64,000 nucleotides of DNA from Thalassospira lucentensis. GTDB taxonomy: Bacteria > Pseudomonadota > Alphaproteobacteria > Rhodospirillales > Thalassospiraceae. The stretch is taken from contig NZ_JAATOV010000001.1 in assembly GCF_011806425.1 (NCBI RefSeq), forward strand, positions 372,001 to 436,000. Direction: 5' to 3'. A program made the translations under genes and the position numbers. The notes under the pieces are model-generated. The model was not told the DNA's origin. It worked only from the letters and a program-made list of their open reading frames with translations, and did no database searches. Below, piece by piece: positions 58,408 to 64,000 of the stretch (position 1 is the first letter of the stretch; the number at the start of each line of letters is the position of its first letter).

Positions 58408-58560
58408 TTAGGAAGCGGCTGTTTGTTCAAGGCGGTCTTTAAGAACCTGAAGACTTTCGGCGGTTGATTTCAACGCGCTTTCAAGGCCTGACAATTTCGA
58501 ACGTGCTTCACGCGAAACGGCTTCAACTTCATCGAAGGCACTTTCAAAAATATACAGCAT
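58408..58560 (-). CDS. 50-residue coiled-coil microprotein, paralogue 2
   Basis: A 50-residue gene, too short for most gene callers. It has ATG at 58560, preceded by GCAGGAGTG, and ends TAA at 58408. The protein begins MLYIFESAFDEVEAVSREAR and ends QVLKDRLEQTAAS, a single charged helix with heptad leucines. It aligns end to end with the protein at 58026-58181 (same MLYI start, E at 6, E-A near 12-14, R-E near 17). The 226-base gap between them holds no gene. The pair is a local duplication, both probably expressed. Confidence 0.72.
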   Translation of the reverse strand: MLYIFESAFDEVEAVSREARSKLSGLESALKSTAESLQVLKDRLEQTAAS

Positions 58561-58789
58561 CTTTTTCACTCCTGCCCGATGCATTTGATCGGGCGTTTCT
58601 TTGTTGTTTTTGATTTTAATAAAGTACCCCTCGAATTCGCTGGAAAGGTGTCAGCAATACGCTTTTTTCGCCACATTTAGCAAAGGTCAGCCCGATCTGA
58701 TCAATGCTGGGATGTGTTTTTTCAACGGCACCAAATCCTGGTTTATGATAAAAGCCGCCAACTGATTTTCGAAAACAGGAAACATCGCG

Positions 58790-59788
58790 ATGACGCAGCT
58801 GGTGCTTGCACCAATGGAAGGACTTGTGGACTGGCGCGTTCGGCAATTGCTGAGCGCGACGGGCGGGTTTGACCTATGCGTGACTGAATTTATCCGCGTG
58901 TCGCAGAACCTGTTTCCTGCGCATGTGTTTCATCGCTATTGCCCCGAACTTTTAAATGGCGGCAAGACCCTTTCGGGTACACCGGTTCTGGTGCAGTTAA
59001 TGGGCCACGACCCGGAACTGATGGGTGAAAATGCCGCCTTTGCCGCAAGCCTTGGCGCACCGGGCATTGATATTAATTTTGGCTGCCCATCCAAAACCGT
59101 AAACAAGCACGAAGCGGGCGCATCGCTTTTGAAATGCCCCGATAACCTTTTGCGGATTGTATCCGCGGTGCGTCGTGCGGTGCCTGATCACATCCCGGTC
59201 AGTGCCAAAATCCGCCTTGGCTATGCCGACAAGGAACTGTTTCTTGATAATGCACGCGCGGTCGAAGCCGCCGGTGCGCAGCACCTCACCGTGCATGCCC
59301 GCACCAAGCTTGAAGGATATAAACCGCCAGCACACTGGGAATATCTGGCCCGCATCCGCGACGCCATATCGATCGGCATGACCGGCAATGGTGAAATCTG
59401 GGACGAAGCAGATTACGCTAAATGCCGCGATATATCAGGCTGCGACAGCTTCATGATCGGACGCGGTGCCATTGCGGCCCCTGATCTGGCCAACCGGATC
59501 AAGGCATTTGAAAACGGCACGCCAAAGCCAAAAGAATGCTGGGCCGATGTTTTGCTGATGCTGCTGTCTTATTGCGATTTAATGGACGAAGACGGTGCAA
59601 GCGAGAACCATCAAGCAGGCCGGATCAAACAGTGGATGGCCCTGATCCGCAAAAGCCACGCGCAAGGCAATGCCTGCTTTGATGAAATCAAGCGCATCCG
59701 CGATATTGGTGAACTGCGTGCCAAGTTAAAATCCGATATGGCCCTTCCGGAAAATCAGCGCACAGCTGTACCGGTGGCTGCGGAATAA
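58790..59788 (+). CDS. dusC: tRNA-dihydrouridine synthase (DusC-like)
   Basis: A 332-residue FMN-dependent dihydrouridine synthase. It starts MTQLVLAPMEGLVDWRVRQLL, typical of DusC/DusA members. The FMN barrel has VLVQLMGHDPELMGENA and DINFGCPSKTVNKHEAGASLL with catalytic Cys99. TVHARTKLEGYKPPAHWEYL and FMIGRGAIAAPDL complete the phosphate site. The C-terminal helical tRNA-binding domain runs from about 245. DusC modifies U16 of tRNA, and the short length with MEGL opening fits that subfamily better than DusA/DusB. It is monocistronic. Confidence 0.93.
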   Translation: MTQLVLAPMEGLVDWRVRQLLSATGGFDLCVTEFIRVSQNLFPAHVFHRYCPELLNGGKTLSGTPVLVQLMGHDPELMGENAAFAASLGAPGIDINFGCPSKTVNKHEAGASLLKCPDNLLRIVSAVRRAVPDHIPVSAKIRLGYADKELFLDNARAVEAAGAQHLTVHARTKLEGYKPPAHWEYLARIRDAISIGMTGNGEIWDEADYAKCRDISGCDSFMIGRGAIAAPDLANRIKAFENGTPKPKECWADVLLMLLSYCDLMDEDGASENHQAGRIKQWMALIRKSHAQGNACFDEIKRIRDIGELRAKLKSDMALPENQRTAVPVAAE

Positions 59789-59965
59789 GCCCCCGCTTTC
59801 CCAATCTGCCGATTGAAAAATCATACAGTGGGAATTATCCTGTTTGCCCACCAGACAGGAGCTTTATGCACAGTACCGCAACATTTTTGCCTTTGTTTTG
59901 AACATCCGTGCATGCGGGTGTCGGGATATGTGTATCTGTGCATTAAATTCTGATCTGGAAATCCC

Positions 59966-60421
59966 ATGACTTTTCCTAAATTGACCGTGCGGGCCTTTGA
60001 CCCAAACGATACCGACCGCTTGCTTGATATCTGGCTGGCGGCATCGCGCCTTGGCCATCCTTTTTTGGGCGAAGACACCCTGTTGGCGCAGCGCGCCGTC
60101 GTGCGCGATGTTTATCTGCCAAGGGCTGAAAACCACGTTGCCCTGTGTGATGGCCAACCGGTTGGCTTCATCGGGTTGCTTGATTGTTTTATCGGCGGCC
60201 TGTTTGTCGATCCCGCCTATCATCGATGTGGTGTTGGCCGGGCATTGGTCGAACATGTCAGCCAACAGAAACCCAAACTGGAACTTGAAGTCTATGCGGC
60301 GAATAAATTGGCGCCGGACTTTTATCGCAAACTTGGCTTTCGCGACGTTTCACGGCGGTGCCACGATGATAAGGGTCGACCATTTGAACTGATCCTGATG
60401 CGCCGTGACGGCGGGATCTAA
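59966..60421 (+). CDS. GNAT family N-acetyltransferase
   Basis: A 151-residue acetyltransferase. Signatures: LTVRAFDPNDTDRLLDIWLAAS opening, VGFIGLLDCFIGGLFVDPAYHRCGVGRALVEHV (acetyl-CoA loop R-C-G-V-G-R/A) and ELEVYAANKLAPDFYRKLGF, the typical C-terminal half. The overall pattern resembles YjaB/PhnO-type small acetyltransferases. The substrate is unknown. It converges with the large RTX gene, separated by a bidirectional terminator. It lies 177 bases after dusC with its own leader. Confidence 0.88.
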   Translation: MTFPKLTVRAFDPNDTDRLLDIWLAASRLGHPFLGEDTLLAQRAVVRDVYLPRAENHVALCDGQPVGFIGLLDCFIGGLFVDPAYHRCGVGRALVEHVSQQKPKLELEVYAANKLAPDFYRKLGFRDVSRRCHDDKGRPFELILMRRDGGI

Positions 60422-60440
60422 AAGTACCCTCTAAAACGAG

Positions 60441-60470
60441 AACGGGGTGGTCCAATGAACCACCCCGTTT
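60441..60470. terminator. Bidirectional terminator between the GNAT and RTX genes
   Basis: AACGGGGTGGT at 60441-60451 pairs with ACCACCCCGTT at 60459-60469, closing a 7-base loop. TTTCATT follows to the right and CTCGTTTTAG on the left strand. It lies 24 bases after the RTX stop codon. Confidence 0.88.
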
Positions 60471-60493
60471 TCATTCAATCTGTTACGAAGGCC

Positions 60494-63400
60494 TTAGGTC
60501 CCAAAGCCAAAGTCATCGGCACTTAGATCATCAGGATCATGAACCCCCATCAGAGTGACCGATGCATCATTGCCAAGATCGATGACGACATTGCCCGTGT
60601 TATCAATGTGCATGTCGTTTTGAACCTGATTGAAGTTGCTGTAGTTCCATTCAGACAGGTCGATAATGTCCTCGCCCGATTTGAAATCGGTGATGATGTC
60701 ATGACCATCGGCCTTGCCGATCTGGAATTCATCCCAGCCAGTCCCACCGGTCAGGGTGTCATTGCCTGCACTGCCATAAAGATGGTCATTGCCCGCCCCA
60801 CCCAGCAAGACGTCATCGCCCGCGTTGCTCCAAAGCGTGTCATTGCCGTCGCCACCATCAAGCGTCACATTGCCATAGCTATGCTGATCACTCGTCAGAT
60901 CGATGATGTCATTGCCATCACCGGCCTTGATGACTTCGATATCGCTTAGGCGCACATCGTTTGCCGCGTCGCTGACATCATCATGCAAGAACAGCGCATC
61001 ATCGCCGCTGGTCATTTCAAGGGTGTCGACACCTGCGCCACCTTCGAACACATCATTGGACTGGTTGTACCCGCCCAGATTGACATATTCGCCAGTACCA
61101 TTGTCGCCACCGTCATGATGCCCCCAACCATTGCCGAAATGATTGTGATGGCCCCAGCCATTATCATGGCTATGCCCGTCTTCACTGGGCGAGCCATCAT
61201 TTAGCGCGTACCAGCTGTTCCCCCAGGTATCGTCCGCATTGTATTGCAGGACGTCATCCCCGGCACCACCATTCAGCACATCTTCGCCGTTGCCACCGAT
61301 CAGTGTATCGGACCCCGAACCACCCCAAAGGGTGTCGTCGCCCTCGCCACCGTCAAGCACGTCATCCCCGGCGTTGCTCCAGACGATATCATCGCCCGTA
61401 CCGCCCAGAACCGTGACATCGCCGTATGAATGCGTTTCGCTGGTCAGGTCAATAATATCATCCCCATTCCCCGCATCGATGACTTCGATGTTGGAAATGC
61501 GCGGGCTGGTGCCCGGATCGGTATAGTTATCATCAAGGAACAGGGCGTCATTGCCGCTGGTCATTGACAGGGTGTCGGTCCCCGCACCCCCGTCAAAGAT
61601 ATCTTCTGAACGGGTATGGCCCCAAAGATTAACCTGCTCGTGGGTGCCATCCATGCCCGGATCGCCAAAGTTCTTGGCGGTGTGACTGCCGGTCCAGATG
61701 GCGTCTTTTTGATATTCGATGGTGTCGTTGCCCGCACCACCATCAATCAAATCAGAGCCACTGCCGCCATTGATCGTATCATCGCCAAGGCCGCCCCAAA
61801 TGGTGTCATCCCCGCCGTCACCGCCAAGAATGTCATTCCCGTCAAGACCCGAAAGCAGGTTCGACCCATCATCACCAAACAGGTAATCGTTAAAGTTCGA
61901 GCCAATCAAATCTTCGATCGAAGACAGGGTATCGCGGCCATCGCCACCAGCGGCCGTGCCGCTTTCAAGGCTGACCGCAACCGCAGACGATGCATTGGCA
62001 TAACTTGCCGTATCGCGGCCTTCGCCACCGCTCAGCGTGTCATGACCTTGACCACCGATTAGGGTATCATTGCCGTCTTCGCCATACAGTTTGTCATCGC
62101 CATTGCCGCCCATCAGCGTATCGCCATCATCCCCGCCATACAGACGGTCATTGTTTTCACCGCCATCAAGGACGTCATTCCCGGCACCACCGACCAAGGT
62201 GTCATCACCAGTCCCGCCATTGATGTGGTCATTTCCGGCTTCGCCATACAGCTTGTCCTGCCCCTGACCGCCAAGAAGCGTATCGTTGCCAGAACCACCC
62301 CAAACACGGTCATCGCCCGATCCGCCATCAAGGGTGTCATCCCCTGTACCGCCGGTAATGAGGTCCTGACCACTGCCGCCTTCGACAAGATCGTTTCCAT
62401 CATCACCCGACAGCGTATCATCGCCATCACCGCCATACAGGCTGTCATTGCCTTCCATACCCGACAAGGTGTCCTGACCGTTCAGGCCATAGACGGTGTC
62501 GTCCCCGGCAAGGGCGGCAATCGTGTCATTGTTGCTGGTACCATAAAGCAGGTCATCATACGGGGTCGGACCGGTTGCCGCTTTGACGCCAACAAACATG
62601 TCAGCATTCAGCTGGCTGAGTGAAACACCCACAAGCGTGAGCGTGCCCTGACCATTCAAATCGATGACCGTATTGCCATTGACCTCGGTCATCTGATCGC
62701 GAAGATCGGCCCAATCATCCACATCAAGCGACGCCAGATTGATCTGATCTTCATTGACGTTAAAGTCGGTGACAACCTTGTCGCCCGAATTGTTCGACAC
62801 AAGGATCTGATCCGCACCAGCACCGCCGGTATAGGTATCATTGCCCGCACCACCATCAAGCGTATCATTGCCAGAACCACCAAGCAGCGTATCGGCCCCG
62901 TCGGTTCCGGTCAGGGTGTCGTTACCCGCACCCCCATCCAAAAGATCATTGCCATTGCCACCCGACAGCACGTCATCGCCGTCGCCACCGCGCAGGGTAT
63001 CTTCACCATCCCCGCCCAGAAGCGTATCGTTGCCAATACCGCCATCAAGGGTGTCATTGCCACCATCGCCAGACAGCAGATCATTGCCCGCACCACCCGC
63101 AATGATGTCATTATCATCGCCACCGTAAATGACGTCGTCGCCGCCTTCACCATCCAGCGTGTCATTCCCGGCCGATCCGTAAATCGTGTCGGTTTCATCG
63201 CCACCCGTGACGGTATCGTCGCCGTCCATGCCGTCGATGTAATCATCGCCGCCACCGCCATCCATGACGTCGTTGCCGCTGCCACCGATCAGGGTATCAT
63301 TGCCTTCGCCGCCGGAAATAACGTCGTGGCCTTCGTTGCCATCAAGCGTGTCATCGCCAGCACCGCCCGACACAACGTCATTGCCACTGCCGCCGGTAAT

Positions 63401-64000
63401 GGTGTCGTCACCCTCACCGCCCGAAAGGTTATCATCGCCTTCCATGCCATTGATGGTGTCATCGCCAGCACCACCATCGACAACGTCATTACCCGCCAAT
63501 GCGTCGATATAATCATCTTCGCTGGTGCCGATCAGGACATCATCAAACGGTGTTGCCCCGCCATCATTTTCGATACCGACAAACATGTCAGACGAAACGT
63601 CATTCAACCGCACACCGCGCAATGTGACAGAGCCGTTTGCGCCCAGATCTATCACCGTGTTGCCGTTTACTTCCGACAGAAGCGGCGCCAAATCTGACCA
63701 CTTGCTGATATCAAGGGCATCCAGCGAAATCTGATCAACGCTGGTGTTGAAATCAGTGACGAGCTTATGACCATCCAGACTGCTAACCTGAATAAGATCG
63801 GCACCCGAACCACCCGACAGGGTGTCGTTACCTGAACCCCCATCAAGGGTATCATTGCCATCGCCACCAATCAGGCGATCTTTGCCTGCACCACCATGAA
63901 GAACGTCGTCGCCTTTTTCACCATTCAGGTAATCCGCACCATTGCCCCCAAACAGGGTATCTGCGCCGTCACCGGTCCAGATGGTGTCATTACCTTCCCC
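60494..64000 (-). CDS. Large RTX (hemolysin-type calcium-binding) repeat protein, C-terminal 1168 residues
   Basis: The frame is open through base 64000, so the start lies to the right; an apparent start at 63691 is only an internal TTG. Nearly the whole chain is glycine-aspartate RTX nonapeptides (GGxGxDxUx), which fold into calcium-loaded parallel beta-rolls after export. Three serralysin-like blocks (TDFNxxxDQIxLxxLDxxxW, then NGNTVIDLGxxGSVTLxGV) punctuate it at about 63530-63800, 62520-62825 and the very C terminus, 60494-60740. One SYANASSAVAVSLESG module lies near 61950. Two long duplicated modules and a His-rich insert lie at 60770-61722. The end, DDLSADDFGFGT, would carry the type I secretion signal. 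No ABC exporter genes are visible. Adhesin, S-layer or secreted enzyme are possible. Confidence 0.93.
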   Translation of the reverse strand, partial: GEGNDTIWTGDGADTLFGGNGADYLNGEKGDDVLHGGAGKDRLIGGDGNDTLDGGSGNDTLSGGSGADLIQVSSLDGHKLVTDFNTSVDQISLDALDISKWSDLAPLLSEVNGNTVIDLGANGSVTLRGVRLNDVSSDMFVGIENDGGATPFDDVLIGTSEDDYIDALAGNDVVDGGAGDDTINGMEGDDNLSGGEGDDTITGGSGNDVVSGGAGDDTLDGNEGHDVISGGEGNDTLIGGSGNDVMDGGGGDDYIDGMDGDDTVTGGDETDTIYGSAGNDTLDGEGGDDVIYGGDDNDIIAGGAGNDLLSGDGGNDTLDGGIGNDTLLGGDGEDTLRGGDGDDVLSGGNGNDLLDGGAGNDTLTGTDGADTLLGGSGNDTLDGGAGNDTYTGGAGADQILVSNNSGDKVVTDFNVNEDQINLASLDVDDWADLRDQMTEVNGNTVIDLNGQGTLTLVGVSLSQLNADMFVGVKAATGPTPYDDLLYGTSNNDTIAALAGDDTVYGLNGQDTLSGMEGNDSLYGGDGDDTLSGDDGNDLVEGGSGQDLITGGTGDDTLDGGSGDDRVWGGSGNDTLLGGQGQDKLYGEAGNDHINGGTGDDTLVGGAGNDVLDGGENNDRLYGGDDGDTLMGGNGDDKLYGEDGNDTLIGGQGHDTLSGGEGRDTASYANASSAVAVSLESGTAAGGDGRDTLSSIEDLIGSNFNDYLFGDDGSNLLSGLDGNDILGGDGGDDTIWGGLGDDTINGGSGSDLIDGGAGNDTIEYQKDAIWTGSHTAKNFGDPGMDGTHEQVNLWGHTRSEDIFDGGAGTDTLSMTSGNDALFLDDNYTDPGTSPRISNIEVIDAGNGDDIIDLTSETHSYGDVTVLGGTGDDIVWSNAGDDVLDGGEGDDTLWGGSGSDTLIGGNGEDVLNGGAGDDVLQYNADDTWGNSWYALNDGSPSEDGHSHDNGWGHHNHFGNGWGHHDGGDNGTGEYVNLGGYNQSNDVFEGGAGVDTLEMTSGDDALFLHDDVSDAANDVRLSDIEVIKAGDGNDIIDLTSDQHSYGNVTLDGGDGNDTLWSNAGDDVLLGGAGNDHLYGSAGNDTLTGGTGWDEFQIGKADGHDIITDFKSGEDIIDLSEWNYSNFNQVQNDMHIDNTGNVVIDLGNDASVTLMGVHDPDDLSADDFGFGT
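60770..61250 (-). repeat. RTX protein internal module, copy B (with His-rich insert)
   Basis: Coding segment for LQYNADDTWGNSWYALNDG through VYVNLGGYNQSNDVFEGGAG-type sequence, TLEMTSGDDALFLHDD, SDIEVIKAGDGNDIIDLTS and NVTLDGGDGNDTLWSNAGDD. It matches copy A (61312-61722) nearly phrase by phrase, and differs mainly in a 28-residue insert rich in His and Gly. Confidence 0.8.
61097..61180 (-). repeat. Histidine-rich insert of the RTX protein
   Basis: Twenty-eight codons with seven histidines, in two related units, DGHSHDNGWGHHNHFGNG and WGHHDGGDNG. The phrase GNGWGHH is repeated internally. It is absent from copy A, so it expanded after the duplication. Histidine spacing suits zinc, nickel or copper binding. 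Confidence 0.85.
61312..61722 (-). repeat. RTX protein internal module, copy A
   Basis: Coding segment for IEYQKDAIWTGSHTAKNFGD, EQVNLWGHTRSEDIFDGGAG, TLSMTSGNDALFLDDNYTD, SNIEVIDAGNGDDIIDLTS and VTVLGGTGDDIVWSNAGDD. It is the tandem partner of copy B. Confidence 0.8.

Noticed and set aside
59867-59902. Short rightward peptide frame (MHSTATFLPLF) before the GNAT gene
   Set aside because: It does have a CAGGAGC-like upstream sequence, but at 11 codons with no sign of attenuation (no repeated regulatory codons or paired hairpins), it is not supportable as a leader peptide.
60494-63691. Treating 63691 as the RTX gene start
   Set aside because: The codon there is an internal TTG, and the same frame continues with RTX repeats to base 64000, so the gene is truncated by the window edge.
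61200-63900. Regularly spaced near-repeats that could suggest a CRISPR or tandem-repeat array
   Set aside because: The period follows the 27-base coding unit of RTX nonapeptides, is degenerate at third positions, and translates cleanly; there are no conserved repeats with unique spacers.

Overview
The window reads as chromosomal DNA of a free-living, probably marine, respiratory alphaproteobacterium. Protein types throughout (PhoB-type pst genes, GlcDEF, FAD/FMN enzymes, FNR-like regulator, DUF3572, SecA with a zinc tail, rhizobial-type asparaginase, B12-dependent methylmalonyl-CoA mutase, large RTX protein) fit Rhodospirillales, and Thalassospira is my best guess. That is recognition, not a database result. 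There are no rRNA genes, no CRISPR array, no insertion sequence and no prophage; one tRNA-Leu(UAA) is present. Coding density is high and most intergenic gaps hold hairpin terminators.

Layout. 1-2500: the pst phosphate transporter (pstS, start of pstC) behind candidate Pho boxes, and a small unknown gene. 2517-10196: a leftward pyc-glcD-glcE-glcF cluster (pyruvate carboxylase plus glycolate/2-hydroxyacid oxidase). Across a 425-bp gap with a perfect PdhR/FadR-type palindrome, a rightward block encodes a Cache histidine kinase, a LuxR-type response regulator and an FNR-like regulator (10622-13475). 13520-17075: poorly characterised leftward genes (HEGEH secreted protein, DksA-like zinc protein, an orphan 404-aa protein, a small protein with a FliF-like tail). 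17076-22346: solute-binding protein, hybrid kinase, and two tiny proteins sharing a C-terminal motif. 22630-29751: gltBD (glutamate synthase) divergent from uppP.

29832-37001: small housekeeping and envelope genes (GNAT, DUF3572, tRNA-Leu, an autotransporter-type barrel, bluB, CinA-like, mutT, lipoprotein hydrolase). 37110-45062: secA, a tandem pair of unrecognised diverged paralogues, a parvulin isomerase and argJ. 45172-50312: pentapeptide-repeat protein, YnfA, asparaginase, Lrp regulator divergent from phenylalanine hydroxylase, and a lone receiver protein.

50590-56126: a cobalamin riboswitch leads the methylmalonyl-CoA mutase operon (mutA, mutB, meaB). With bluB at 33 kb this links B12 supply, sensing and use. 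56213-57975 is a visibly AT-richer two-gene insert (SDR-DoxX fusion and DUF2269 protein). 58026-58560 holds two 50-residue paralogous microproteins. Then come a DusC-type tRNA-dihydrouridine synthase, a GNAT enzyme, and the C-terminal 1168 residues of a giant RTX protein running off the right edge, with duplicated internal modules and a histidine-rich insert.

The least explained items are the paralogue pair between secA and ppiC, the shared C-terminal RGTxxNIL motif of tiny proteins, the 50-residue pair, the orphan 404-aa protein and the His-rich RTX module.
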